Source: a virus | Length of the DNA stretch: 43,647 nt | IMG/VR virus record: IMGVR_UViG_3300020202_000118 | Location: 1 to 43,647 of that record | Strand: one strand, 5' to 3' | Part shown: piece after piece, positions 22,262 to 30,645 of the stretch | Layout of the letters: each line of letters begins with the position of its first letter | How positions within the stretch are numbered: the first letter of the stretch is position 1 | The notes under the pieces: model-generated | The model's input: the letters and a program-made list of their open reading frames with translations, nothing else | Databases searched by the model: none | What the model was told of the DNA's origin: nothing | Program-made: the position numbers and the translations under genes

Positions 22262-23833
22262 ATGCGGTTTATTTTAACGGTTCTCTTGATTCTTTTGGGC
22301 TCAGCGCCAGCCCACGCTCAATTCGGAGAGACGTTTACTTCCGAGTCTTTTCTAGGCCTAAAAGATACGCCTGACTCTTATACCGGAGAGTCGGGAAAAT
22401 GCGTTGCCGTGAACGGGACCGAATTAGGGCTTGAATTCGCCGTTTGCGGTTCTGGCGGGGATTCGATAACGGTCAATGGTTCGGCCGCTACAAACGCGAA
22501 TTTCTTGGACAACATTTATTTCGATTTCAGCCTAGATACGAGCGCAACGCCCGATGACATCACTATAAAACCGAATTACAACGCCGCGTCCGGAAATATC
22601 GCACTTGCCGCCAATGAAGTCGCCTTTTCCTTAAATGGCCTTGTTTCCGAAGGTGCCACGGCAAACGACGTTGAAGGCCGTTTCGCTTTCCCTGATTGGT
22701 CTTCTTCGGATAAGGACATAACCTTCCAAGACGCTACGCACACCGTTGTTGGGCGAGATACGACGGATACCTTGACCAACAAGACCCTTGCGGCCGCGAA
22801 CAACGTAATCGGCGCGGATACGGCCGAGGCCATGAGCGGATCCGGGCAAATCGATGATGATGACCTTGCGGCTGCGGCAGTAGATGGTGGAACCGGCGGG
22901 GAGATTGCAGATAATTCCTTGACGCCGGCGGACATAGACGAGACTCAGGATTTTTCATACGCAACGCTTTCGGGAAAGCAGGATCGCAACAATACCGCTG
23001 TAAGCGATGATGACTGTAGCGGAGAGCAAGGGCTTTGGTGGTACGACACTACGGACTCGGCATTTGAATTTTGCAATTCAAATACCGGGACGCCTTCAAC
23101 GCTTGGCGGGGGATCCGGATCTCCAGGGGGTTCGGATACTCAGGTGCAGTTCAACGACGGTGGTACTTTTGGCGGGGATGCCGGACTTACCTATGACAAG
23201 ACCAACGACATCCTCCAAGTTGGCGAAAACGGACTGGATGGAGTTTTCAGAATTTACAACGAATCTGGTGCCACAGATTATCAGACCTCTTTTTCTCCGG
23301 GTGGGAACGCCTCGGCCAGCAACACGGTAAGCCATCCCGTGACCGTGGGCGGCATGCAGACAATCGTAATCGACCGTGACGTTACGCCGACAGCGTTTAA
23401 TACGAGTGCGGCCGAGAATACGATCTACACATACACCATTCCGGCAAACTCCTTAGACTCGAATAGCTGCTTGCGCCTGACCCTTGGCGGAACCTACCTC
23501 AATAACACCGGCGTCAACACGCCCGATATGACGGTGCGGTATAAGCTTGGCGCCTCGACCGTTTTCACGACGAGCTTCACGAACATCACGAACAGCGCAA
23601 ACCGCCGCCCAGTCTCTGTCGTTTGGAATATCTGCAACCAAGGCGCTACGAACGACCAATCTCACATTATCCGCGAATGGGATGTCAGGGACGCCAATAT
23701 GGACGTATCGGCCGGTTCGAGCGCGATTGACATGACCTCCGACCAAGCGATCACGATTACGGCGCAGCATGATGCCTCAAATGCGAACCAGGAGGTAGCC
23801 CAGGAAGACGCCTTTTTGGAGCTAATGCAATGA
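22262..23833 (+). CDS. signal-peptide-bearing tail fibre or spike protein
   Basis: ATG 22262 follows AGGGGAATTG; an earlier in-frame start at 22190 has no site. 523 residues: signal peptide MRFILTVLLILLGSAPAHA, then repeated fibre-type modules, including DTTDTLTNKTLAAANNVIG near 190 and DTQVQFNDGGTFGGDAG near 300, patterns common in phage tail fibres, and a beta-rich C-terminal head. Six cysteines may form three disulfides. Probably a receptor-binding or surface-displayed fibre. Confidence 0.75.
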   Translation: MRFILTVLLILLGSAPAHAQFGETFTSESFLGLKDTPDSYTGESGKCVAVNGTELGLEFAVCGSGGDSITVNGSAATNANFLDNIYFDFSLDTSATPDDITIKPNYNAASGNIALAANEVAFSLNGLVSEGATANDVEGRFAFPDWSSSDKDITFQDATHTVVGRDTTDTLTNKTLAAANNVIGADTAEAMSGSGQIDDDDLAAAAVDGGTGGEIADNSLTPADIDETQDFSYATLSGKQDRNNTAVSDDDCSGEQGLWWYDTTDSAFEFCNSNTGTPSTLGGGSGSPGGSDTQVQFNDGGTFGGDAGLTYDKTNDILQVGENGLDGVFRIYNESGATDYQTSFSPGGNASASNTVSHPVTVGGMQTIVIDRDVTPTAFNTSAAENTIYTYTIPANSLDSNSCLRLTLGGTYLNNTGVNTPDMTVRYKLGASTVFTTSFTNITNSANRRPVSVVWNICNQGATNDQSHIIREWDVRDANMDVSAGSSAIDMTSDQAITITAQHDASNANQEVAQEDAFLELMQ

Positions 23834-24036
23834 TTAGGAAGCTTGGATTACTTGCAGTTGTCTGTTGCGTATTCGTCTTGACCGGGGCTGAGAGCGCACA
23901 GGACTTCAAGATTCGCCAGCAGTGCGAAAACGATGTCATTAAAGCAGTGCTACTCGTTTTGAAGGAAAAGAACCCAACCCTATTTCTACCGACAGTTTCG
24001 GAAGTGGTCGCAAAGGTTAAGGAATTGAAGCAATGA
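23830..24036 (+). CDS. small exported protein
   Basis: 68 residues, ATGA overlap with the fibre. MIRKLGLLAVVCCVFVLTGAESA is a signal peptide; the mature part is a short helical domain with one Cys and EVVAKVKELK. No lipobox is clear. Position before the lysis-type genes suits an outer component of a spanin pair, but evidence is thin. Confidence 0.6.
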   Translation: MIRKLGLLAVVCCVFVLTGAESAQDFKIRQQCENDVIKAVLLVLKEKNPTLFLPTVSEVVAKVKELKQ

Positions 24037-24061
24037 AACTTTTAATAAAGGAGTTTTGAAA

Positions 24062-24346
24062 GTGAATTCAAAAATGCCGCCGTGGGTCGTGCCATTCCTA
24101 ATAGCTGCTTTAGGGGTCGCTGTCGCTTGGGGTCAGGCTAAGGCTGAAACGACTAATCTTAAATCTGAGAATAAAGAAATCAAGGAAACCATCAAGCCTT
24201 TGGTTTTAGCATTCGCCGAAATTCCTAGAATCAAAGAGGACATATCCGACATTAGGAATACGCAAAAGGAAATGCAATCCCAGCAGATGGCATTTCAATC
24301 TGAAATCCAAAGGGACATTAAGGCTTTATTGGCAAAGAGGAATTGA
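24062..24346 (+). CDS. membrane-anchored coiled-coil protein (inner-spanin-like)
   Basis: GTG 24062 lies eight bases after AAGGAG; TTG 24056 is too close to it. 94 residues: one membrane helix (VVPFLIAALGVAVAWG) and then a coiled coil (SENKEIKETI, IRNTQKEMQSQQMAFQSEI). This N-in topology is that of inner-membrane spanins or of membrane-anchored regulators of lysis. It overlaps the holin candidate. Confidence 0.55.
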   Translation: MNSKMPPWVVPFLIAALGVAVAWGQAKAETTNLKSENKEIKETIKPLVLAFAEIPRIKEDISDIRNTQKEMQSQQMAFQSEIQRDIKALLAKRN

Positions 24347-24588
24347 TGGGTTTTAAAAACTGGATTATCCAAAAAGTGATCGAGAGGGAGGCTAATAAGA
24401 TGCTCGAAAAAATGGACGGAAAAAAGACCTATCTTGTTATGGCGGCAGTAGTTATCTTCGGGGCTATTGATGCGTGGAACGAGCATTGCGGGTTTGCAGG
24501 ATGCAAGTTGATCGAGGTTCCGAAATGGATTTACCCGATTCTTGGGACGCTCGGAGTCTATACCAGAAGTGTCGCAAAGCCCAAGTAA
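24346..24588 (+). CDS. holin-like membrane protein
   Basis: ATG 24346 follows GAGGAATTG. 80 residues with two membrane segments (YLVMAAVVIFGAID and WIYPILGTLGVYTRSV). GKKTYLVMAA followed by a terminal LGxxTRS segment is a pattern I know from small phage holins. It would make the inner-membrane hole for lysis. The two cysteines between the helices are unusual. Confidence 0.65.
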   Translation: MGFKNWIIQKVIEREANKMLEKMDGKKTYLVMAAVVIFGAIDAWNEHCGFAGCKLIEVPKWIYPILGTLGVYTRSVAKPK

Positions 24589-24706
24589 GCCTTGGTATCT
24601 AAAGGTTATTGAGCTTTCAAGCGTGATCTCATTTAGCTGGGACGATGAACACGAAACATGGATTGTGAAAGTTAAGCCGAATTGGTTTCCGGGAGATAAC
24701 CCGTGA
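24569..24706 (+). CDS. hypothetical mini-protein
   Basis: GTG 24569 overlaps the end of the holin gene by 20 bases. 45 residues, SFSWDDEHETWIVKVKPNWF, probably a small beta-sheet. Unknown role; overlaps the next start by four bases. Confidence 0.5.
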   Translation: MSQSPSKPWYLKVIELSSVISFSWDDEHETWIVKVKPNWFPGDNP

Positions 24707-24804
24707 AGATTTTAGCGTTGATCCTTATCGCATTTTTCGCCGGGGCATGGTGGTTTAGCCATGAAAACCTTCCGACCCATAAAAAGAAGTGGTGGATGCC
24801 GTGA
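24703..24804 (+). CDS. membrane mini-protein
   Basis: GTG 24703 in a four-base overlap. 33 residues: one hydrophobic helix (ILALILIAFFAGAWWF) and a short basic tail. Linked by overlap to the membrane protein after it. Confidence 0.5.
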   Translation: MKILALILIAFFAGAWWFSHENLPTHKKKWWMP

Positions 24805-25274
24805 AATTCCTGTGGGTTTTTGATATTGACGCGGTCTGGACTCTAGCGCCAATTTGTGCGGTTCTTTGGGCGCTTGGGGGATCGGGCATCAAACTTCTAA
24901 GAAGGCTCGGCGTAGGGCTTATTTTATGCGTGAGTTCGCTATCTATGGGGCTTGTCTGGTGGATGGCTGGCTTAGAGACCTTAGCGATGTTCGCGGTAAC
25001 AAGCCTGCCTTACGGAGATTCTTTGAAGCGTAGGATAGGGGGCTTTTACTATTTGGCCCTTTTCTTTATCGGAGCAGCGTTCGGGGCTGCGCTCCTTCCC
25101 ATAGCTTTTTTGAAAGGGAAATGGCTGATCTATGGCCTGGCCCCGATCTTTACTGCCTGCGCGTTCGGACCCTTTGCTTTTAGCAGCCAGCAGTTCGGCT
25201 TTCCAATTTGGAAGTGGTGCGAAATGCTAACCGGTTTTACGGTTGGCCTCATGGCAAGTCTTTTAATGGTCTAA
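24801..25274 (+). CDS. polytopic membrane protein
   Basis: GTG 24801 overlaps the previous stop. 157 residues with five or six membrane helices and short loops; KFLWVFDIDAVW at the start. No enzyme motif seen. It lies at the end of the lysis-type cluster and may be an accessory holin or an envelope modifier. Confidence 0.65.
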   Translation: MKFLWVFDIDAVWTLAPICAVLWALGGSGIKLLRRLGVGLILCVSSLSMGLVWWMAGLETLAMFAVTSLPYGDSLKRRIGGFYYLALFFIGAAFGAALLPIAFLKGKWLIYGLAPIFTACAFGPFAFSSQQFGFPIWKWCEMLTGFTVGLMASLLMV

Positions 25275-25307
25275 ACGCTTTAAGCGTGCATGGTGACTTA
25301 TGAGTGA

Positions 25308-27182
25308 ATGAAGGCGATTGAAATTTCAAGTTTTTATGGACTGAACAGCAAGACCTCTAAAGCGAAACTCCCGCTTGGCTTTAGTCAGTCCTCTGACAAT
25401 TTCCATGACATCGATCTCTCCACGCCCGGCAGGGCTCGGGTCCGCGGAGGCATTGATACGATTGCCACGATTTCCGGAAATCCGACCATTCGCAGAATCC
25501 ATGATTGGTACAAGCCTTCAAACGATACCCATACGACCATTATAGGCGCCGGCACCAAGATTTACTCGATGACCGATGCCGGCGTGACGGCCGAGATCGA
25601 TACGGGCCTTACCAACGACCTTGTTCCGGACTTCCTTAATTTTAGAAATGAGCTTTTTTATGCGAACGGCACGGACAACCCAAAGATTTATAACGGGAGT
25701 TCAGCGAGAAGGTGGGGGATTGCTAAGCCCTCTGCTGCTAACACATTTGCTGCAAATTCCGGAACCGGCCTCACCGGAACTTTTAAGTACCGGTTTGCCT
25801 ATAAAAATTCTACCTCTGGCCATGTTTCGACGGCAAGCACAGCCTCCGCAGGTCAAACGGCCGCCAACGAGACGATCAACTTAACAGGCCTTACCGCCTC
25901 TGCGGATTCGCAGGTGGACAAGATTCGGATTTACCGGACCACGAACGGGGGGGCTATCTACCTTTTTCTGGCCGAAATCAATAACGGCACTACTACCTAC
26001 GCCGACAACACGGCAGACGCCAGCCTCGGCACCGAAGAAGCCCCTCTTTATAACGATACCCCGCAGACATTTCTTGGGATCGAGGAATGGGACGGACGGA
26101 TTTTTGGATTTAAGGACAACGATACGAAGGTCTATTTTTCAAATGACGAGTACTACACGGAAGTCGGAAACCCTCAAGAAAGTTTTCATCCAGATAATTA
26201 TGCCGAAATGAATGCGCGTGTTTTTGGGATAAAAAAATCGCCAAATTTTAATGAGATTTGGGTGCATACCTCAAAGGGACTTTACGCGCTAGTGCGGACC
26301 GAGCTCGACCAAGACCCCTATAGACCGGTTATCCGCAACTCAAACTGGCATTCGATCAATCATTACACGATCAAAAATTTATACACCGAGCAGTATTTCA
26401 TGTATGCGGCCGGGAAGTACATGAGCATCGATTCCTCCGGCAACGTGGGTTATGAGAGTTACCTAATTGAGCCCGACATATCGGCCGGAAACCTGACGCG
26501 ATTTGAAAACCTTCAGGCGGCAAATTACCGAAAGGGCACAAAGAATCAATACGTTTCCAATTTCGTGAGAAGCGGCCAGACGAACCCTGATCGTATCTTG
26601 ATTGCGAATTATCTATTAAGGACGCCCCCCGATGAAACCGGGAGAACCTACCCGGTTTGGGAATACCATCGGATTTCAAGCACTGCCCTTGGGGTTGTAG
26701 TCAATTCGAGCGGCGAAGACGTGCTTTATATCGGAACCTCGGACGGAAAGATCAAAAAATGCGATACCTCGGAAACTGACGATGACGGCACTGCGATTAA
26801 TTGGGCGTTTTCGCTGGGATGGATGCGATCAAGCGAGAAAGTGGATAAGTCCAACGTAGCGAGAAAGATCATTCAATACTTCAATCCGTTAGGTGATTGG
26901 AATATCAATCTTTTAACGAACATCGATCACGGCTATTCCGGGGGCCAGATTTACTCGGTAAATTTTACACAAGAAGGCGACTTGCTAGATGTAGATTTCA
27001 CGCTCGATGTCTCGACTTTAGGGGCTGAAAACTCTCTAAAACGTGTCACGACAGACATTGCCGGGGTCTACACGCATTTAGAACTTGTTTGGTATGGAAA
27101 TACCGCGAACCAGATCATGGAACTTCACACCGTAGCATTGATTTGTAGCGAAATTGAGGGATTCCGTGACTCCAATCGGTGA
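25308..27182 (+). CDS. P22 gp10-like tail stabilisation protein
   Basis: 624 residues without cysteine-rich or membrane parts. It starts KAIEISSFYGLNSKTSKAKL and has LRVRGGIDTI-type and DKIRIYRTTNGG, WDGRIFGFKDND, EIWVHTSKGLYAL blocks typical of the beta-propeller tail accessory proteins that close the portal channel in podoviruses. A weak start site (no strong Shine-Dalgarno) suggests lower expression. Order after lysis genes is unusual but the sequence plan is clear. Confidence 0.7.
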   Translation: MKAIEISSFYGLNSKTSKAKLPLGFSQSSDNFHDIDLSTPGRARVRGGIDTIATISGNPTIRRIHDWYKPSNDTHTTIIGAGTKIYSMTDAGVTAEIDTGLTNDLVPDFLNFRNELFYANGTDNPKIYNGSSARRWGIAKPSAANTFAANSGTGLTGTFKYRFAYKNSTSGHVSTASTASAGQTAANETINLTGLTASADSQVDKIRIYRTTNGGAIYLFLAEINNGTTTYADNTADASLGTEEAPLYNDTPQTFLGIEEWDGRIFGFKDNDTKVYFSNDEYYTEVGNPQESFHPDNYAEMNARVFGIKKSPNFNEIWVHTSKGLYALVRTELDQDPYRPVIRNSNWHSINHYTIKNLYTEQYFMYAAGKYMSIDSSGNVGYESYLIEPDISAGNLTRFENLQAANYRKGTKNQYVSNFVRSGQTNPDRILIANYLLRTPPDETGRTYPVWEYHRISSTALGVVVNSSGEDVLYIGTSDGKIKKCDTSETDDDGTAINWAFSLGWMRSSEKVDKSNVARKIIQYFNPLGDWNINLLTNIDHGYSGGQIYSVNFTQEGDLLDVDFTLDVSTLGAENSLKRVTTDIAGVYTHLELVWYGNTANQIMELHTVALICSEIEGFRDSNR

Positions 27183-27504
27183 AGAGGATGTCCGCAGGAT
27201 CGTTGGGGAAATGCTTAAAGATTATCTGTCCTCAAGCAAGGCAGATGACGGGTATGTGCAAAGAGAAACGAATGATTTTTTGATCGGCCATAAAGTGGAT
27301 TCTAGAAACATCGTAGACCACACCTTTTCAGGGACTACGGCAGAGAGTTTTGAGCATGAGCTGGGCAGGATTCCGAAAGGCCGGATTGTCCTAAACCAGA
27401 CCCAAGACGCACGAATATATGGAGATATGACCACATGGACAAGCAAGAGAGTGACGCTGCGCTCGACGGTAGCGAACAACAAAGTACGGTTCCTGTTCCT
27501 TTAA
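27166..27504 (+). CDS. hypothetical tail-region protein
   Basis: GTG 27166 has GAGGGA upstream and overlaps the tail gene by 17 bases; a TTG at 27154 is less likely. 112 residues: helical N-terminus, then a beta-rich end (TFSGTTAESFEHELGRIPKGRIV), the type of small domain found next to fibres. Overlaps the next gene by 70 bases. Confidence 0.6.
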   Translation: MTPIGEEDVRRIVGEMLKDYLSSSKADDGYVQRETNDFLIGHKVDSRNIVDHTFSGTTAESFEHELGRIPKGRIVLNQTQDARIYGDMTTWTSKRVTLRSTVANNKVRFLFL

Positions 27505-27827
27505 AGGGAGAGCCGCTTATTGGATATTGGAGGATCGAAAAGAACCCTCCGTTTGGTTTTGTGATCCGGAACATCCATCCCCAATATACGGAAACGGAAT
27601 ATCACTTTCATCATGATTCAAATGGATGGATTACGGGGCACGCTAAATCAGGCTCTAGCGTCATGAATCCGACCGGAAAGCTAGATATTAACCCGATCTT
27701 TGTGGACGAAGAATCGCTTAGGAAAGAAGAACGAATGGAGCAACTTAAAAGAATGGGACAAGCCTTAACGATTGAACAGGCGAAAGAGCTTCTAGAGCTC
27801 GCAGGACTTTTGAAGCCGGAGGCCTGA
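27435..27827 (+). CDS. hypothetical tail-region protein
   Basis: 130 residues from ATG 27435 inside the previous gene, with GGAGATATGACC upstream. The middle (GYWRIEKNPPFGFVIRNI, YHFHHDSNGW) is beta-rich with several His; the end is a helix (TIEQAKELLELAGLLKPEA). Could be a fibre adaptor. Unknown. Confidence 0.55.
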   Translation: MDKQESDAALDGSEQQSTVPVPLKGEPLIGYWRIEKNPPFGFVIRNIHPQYTETEYHFHHDSNGWITGHAKSGSSVMNPTGKLDINPIFVDEESLRKEERMEQLKRMGQALTIEQAKELLELAGLLKPEA

Positions 27828-27828
27828 A

Positions 27829-28638
27829 ATGGCATTAGTTACCTTAACCGCCCACGTCGCCAACACGGTTTTAACCGCTGCGGCACTAAACAACAATTTT
27901 AATGCAATCGTAAACCAGCTTAACGGAAACATAGAGGCTGCGAACCTTGCGAATCTGGCGGTTTCGACGGCGAAGATTGCTACAGGAGCCGTGACCGGAC
28001 CCAAGATCGCTATGGGATCAGATGCTTTAGGCGATCTTCTTTATCACAACGGGACAAACTACGCCCGTTTGGCCGGTAATACCACGACCGCAAAGAGATT
28101 TTTAACACAGACCGGGGATGGGTCAGCGTCCGCTGCTCCTGGGTGGAATGCGATCCTCTTTTCCGATCTCCCGAGCGGCGCAGTTGTGAAGGTGACGAGC
28201 ACGGTAACGGGGGCAACGGCAAGCGGGGCGACAGCCATCCCTTACGATGACTCAACCCCTCTCACGGATTCCGAAGGATTCAATTTCTCAGGGCTTGATA
28301 CTTCGCATACACCTCTTGCGACTACACACGTCCTTATCATCGAAGGGATATTTCACGTTGCGTCTTCCGCCGTGGCGGACGTGATAGCAGCTCTTAGGCA
28401 AGACTCGACCTCGGCTGCAATCGCTACAGGCATCGAGACGGCAGACATCGCAAATACTGAAATTTATCAAGTGAAGCTTTATCACAAAATGACGGCGGGA
28501 ACGACTTCGGCGATTTCGTTCAAGATTTATATCGGAACGAATGGCGGCGCCACGATCTACTTAAACGGAAATAGCGGGGGCAGGAAGATGGGCGGTATTC
28601 TGTTTTCTTCGCTTACCGTGACGGAGGTAAAGGCATGA
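27829..28638 (+). CDS. tail fibre protein
   Basis: 269 residues, one base after the previous stop. The beginning ANTVLTAAALNNNFNAIVNQLNGNI and LAVSTAKIATGAVTGPKI is the triple-helix shaft seen in many phage fibres; GDLLYHNGTNYARL and a beta-rich C-terminal knob follow. No signal peptide, unlike the fibre at 22262, so this one follows the normal cytoplasmic route. Confidence 0.72.
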   Translation: MALVTLTAHVANTVLTAAALNNNFNAIVNQLNGNIEAANLANLAVSTAKIATGAVTGPKIAMGSDALGDLLYHNGTNYARLAGNTTTAKRFLTQTGDGSASAAPGWNAILFSDLPSGAVVKVTSTVTGATASGATAIPYDDSTPLTDSEGFNFSGLDTSHTPLATTHVLIIEGIFHVASSAVADVIAALRQDSTSAAIATGIETADIANTEIYQVKLYHKMTAGTTSAISFKIYIGTNGGATIYLNGNSGGRKMGGILFSSLTVTEVKA

Positions 28639-28928
28639 TTACCAGGTTTCCAGCAGAGGCCTTAGAGCATTGGCTTAGGGGAAAAGGTAAGTGGCCGGCA
28701 AAAGTCGGCACTTTAGAAGTTGAGTTCGGGAAGTACCAAATCACGGTTTGGGAAGTGCCTGGCGTGCCGAAGCCGACCGATGCCGAAACGGAAGCGATTA
28801 TAGATCAGTTCTTAGCTTCCGAGACCACCAAGAAAGCGGATAAGGCCGCAAAACGAGCGGCCGTCCTTGAAAAGCTTAAAATCACCGAAAGCGAACTTGC
28901 GTTACTTTTGGAAAGGAGGATTGACTAA
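28635..28928 (+). CDS. hypothetical tail-region protein
   Basis: 97 residues, ATGA overlap. A Trp-rich beta start (LRGKGKWPAKVGTLEVEFGKY) then a long helix (ETEAIIDQF, KAAKRAAVLEKL). Position suggests a small structural or chaperone role. Confidence 0.6.
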   Translation: MITRFPAEALEHWLRGKGKWPAKVGTLEVEFGKYQITVWEVPGVPKPTDAETEAIIDQFLASETTKKADKAAKRAAVLEKLKITESELALLLERRID

Positions 28929-29620
28929 TGGGTCTATTTGATATTTTTGGCGGTAAAAAGAAATCCTCCTCTCCGGAACCGTATACGCCTCCGCCGTATG
29001 TGCCGAGTCAGTATGACGCAGGAAGTTCATCGGCTATTTACGGGTTTTACGAGCCTCGGGTAAGGGGTGAAAACTTAGGATTCTCAAAAGAAGACCTCGG
29101 GACGATGGAAAGCCAGGCGCAAGACCATAGCACCCGAATGATGAATGAGGCGATTAGACGGGGCGCTTCTGGTAGAAGGGCTGGGACCGGCGGGACGTGG
29201 ACTGGCGGCCGGGACACGATGCGGGACGAGGCGATCCGCGGCGGTCTTGAGTACCGGTCAAATGCCGTGCGAGATATTGCGGTCAGAAACGCCGTTTTAA
29301 AGCATCAAGACCAATGGAACGCAGCATCTGGTCTCGGAAACTTCCTCGGCAACGAACGGGCTCATGCCTTAGCGAAGTGGTCCGGGAACACGCAGGGAGC
29401 GCAGACGGCTTACCAATATAACCGGCTTTACCCGATGCTGATGGACCAGGAGAGTAACTTATTTAATCGGGCGGCAGGTTACGGCGCTAGTTCAGATATG
29501 GCTCAGATCGCCTTAAACCTCTTTAACCGTTACCAGGCATCTCAAGAAGGAAGCGGCGGGAGTTACGATCCTTCCACGGGTGCTTTTATTCCTAAATTCA
29601 AAACGAACGCGGGGGCTTAA
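28928..29620 (+). CDS. internal virion (DNA ejection) protein candidate
   Basis: 230 residues, start overlapping the previous TAA by one base. MGLFDIFGGKKK and a Pro/Tyr linker are followed by helical, Arg/Gly/Ala-rich sequence (RRGASGRRAGTGGTW, NAASGLGNFLGNERAH). Such proteins precede the giant ejection protein in related podoviruses, comparable to P22 gp7 or gp20. Assignment by position and composition. Confidence 0.6.
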   Translation: MGLFDIFGGKKKSSSPEPYTPPPYVPSQYDAGSSSAIYGFYEPRVRGENLGFSKEDLGTMESQAQDHSTRMMNEAIRRGASGRRAGTGGTWTGGRDTMRDEAIRGGLEYRSNAVRDIAVRNAVLKHQDQWNAASGLGNFLGNERAHALAKWSGNTQGAQTAYQYNRLYPMLMDQESNLFNRAAGYGASSDMAQIALNLFNRYQASQEGSGGSYDPSTGAFIPKFKTNAGA

Positions 29621-30046
29621 ATGGCTACAAAATCAGAATTAGACTACAGGGTAAAGGCTGCCGGAGGGCCTTTGGCGGGTATTCTTTCGGGATTGAATAA
29701 AGGCTTTGAGACAGAGAATAAGAATATGTTTAAACGCTCCGAAAAGATGGATGATAGGCGGTTTCAGATTGCGAAGATGATGGCTTCTGACATGCTCGCA
29801 AGAGAGAGGCAGGAAAGCCAGAATATGTTTGAGCGAATGACCAAAGACCGGGACGCCGACAGGACGCTTTCCGAAGATTTTCCCGACCAATGGAGTCCTA
29901 TTCGCTCGGTATCGCCGGCTGATTCTTCCAATAATTTTATGTCCCGGGAAGAATTGGAGAAGGTTAACAAGGTTTATGAGGCAATAAAAAATGAAAGGTC
30001 GAGACGGCTTAAAGTAAAAGAGAGTGGGTTTGGTTGGCCGACTTAA
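29621..30046 (+). CDS. hypothetical internal virion protein
   Basis: 141 residues, directly after the previous stop. Helical, Met/Arg/Lys-rich (KMMASDMLARERQESQNMFER). Probably another ejection or internal protein. No domain recognised. Confidence 0.55.
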   Translation: MATKSELDYRVKAAGGPLAGILSGLNKGFETENKNMFKRSEKMDDRRFQIAKMMASDMLARERQESQNMFERMTKDRDADRTLSEDFPDQWSPIRSVSPADSSNNFMSREELEKVNKVYEAIKNERSRRLKVKESGFGWPT

Positions 30047-30060
30047 TAGGTTGTCGTGCT

Positions 30061-30504
30061 TTATGTTTTAGGATAAGAAATCAACTGATTTAGGTCGCCA
30101 TAGAAAGGAAATGCAGCATGACAATTGGGGCAACCGAAAGATCCGCGAGTGAATCCGGGGTTGTTGTTGACAAGAGCGATTGGCATACGAACTTTGTTAA
30201 AACAGACGTTGCAGAAAAGCTCAGACGTGCCGGTGAGACGATAAACGAAAGTAAATTGACAAAGCTCGAACTTGTGATATTTCTTCTTTTCTTCCTCCCA
30301 TCTGTCGTAATCGGCTATTTTATTCTGGAGGGACACTATCGCCTTATCCTTTTCAAGAACCTTATCACGAAGATCAAATATTTGAGATTGAAAATCGTTA
30401 ATGGTCGTTTGAAGGTCGTTTATGAGAGAGACAGCTTGGAGCTTATCCGCGCCTCCAACGAACTTTTGAACAAGGTCGAGAAGTTTCTTGGCCGTATCAA
30501 TCAT
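30061..30504 (-). CDS. coiled-coil zinc-finger moron protein
   Basis: ATG at 30504 has AGGAG five bases upstream; a longer start at 30543 would place coding sequence in the attenuator hairpin. 147 residues: coiled coil (about 1-70, MIDTAKKLLDLVQKF, LRDKVLEKDKAIVSLQNKI) then FCNVCF and CPNCH for zinc. This plan is common in prophage and genome-island proteins of unknown role. It is the only minus-strand gene in the late region and has its own promoter and leader, so it is likely expressed in the lysogen. Confidence 0.75.
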   Translation of the reverse strand: MIDTAKKLLDLVQKFVGGADKLQAVSLINDLQTTINDFQSQIFDLRDKVLEKDKAIVSLQNKIADYDRWEEEKKKYHKFELCQFTFVYRLTGTSELFCNVCFNKVRMPIALVNNNPGFTRGSFGCPNCHAAFPFYGDLNQLISYPKT

Positions 30505-30513
30505 GGTGTCTCC

Positions 30514-30610
30514 TAAAATAAAAAGCCCCACGGAACCGACCAAGGAAACGTGGGGCGAAAGGGCATAGCCCTTTTATAAAGCAAGATTGTCTTTTGGTCG
30601 GTTCAAAAAC
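30514..30610 (-). ncRNA. pseudoknotted attenuator leader of the minus-strand gene
   Basis: On the minus strand the RNA would begin near 30610 and read GAACCGACCAA (30604-30594), a small hairpin AAGGGC-TAT-GCCCTT, then the stem GCCCCACG/CGTGGGGC (30556-30549 with 30532-30525) followed by TTTTTATTTT. The loop of the last stem contains TTGGTCGGTTC (30543-30533), an 11-base perfect complement of the upstream segment. The T-tract ends at the Shine-Dalgarno of the gene. Pairing to the loop could switch between termination and read-through. Confidence 0.6.
30525..30556 (-). terminator. terminator/attenuator hairpin
   Basis: Eight-base-pair stem GCCCCACG/CGTGGGGC with a 16-base loop and a following T-rich run on the minus strand (30524-30514). 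It stands between the predicted promoter and the gene, so it terminates short transcripts of the gene's own leader. Confidence 0.65.
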
Positions 30611-30616
30611 GATTGG

Positions 30617-30645
30617 ATAATATCAAATATGTCGAACATTGAAAA
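30617..30645 (-). promoter_or_regulatory. minus-strand sigma70-type promoter
   Basis: On the minus strand TTTTCA (30645-30640), a 17-base spacer and TATTAT (30622-30617) predict a start near 30610, just before the loop-complementary segment. It overlaps the start region of the giant plus-strand gene, whose own possible -10 (GATAAT, 30616-30621) uses the same bases. Confidence 0.4.

Noticed and set aside
23757-23939. Minus-strand frames opposite the late genes
   Set aside because: These, like other antisense frames across portal, capsid and fibre genes, mirror the codon pattern of the plus-strand genes and lack ribosome binding sites.
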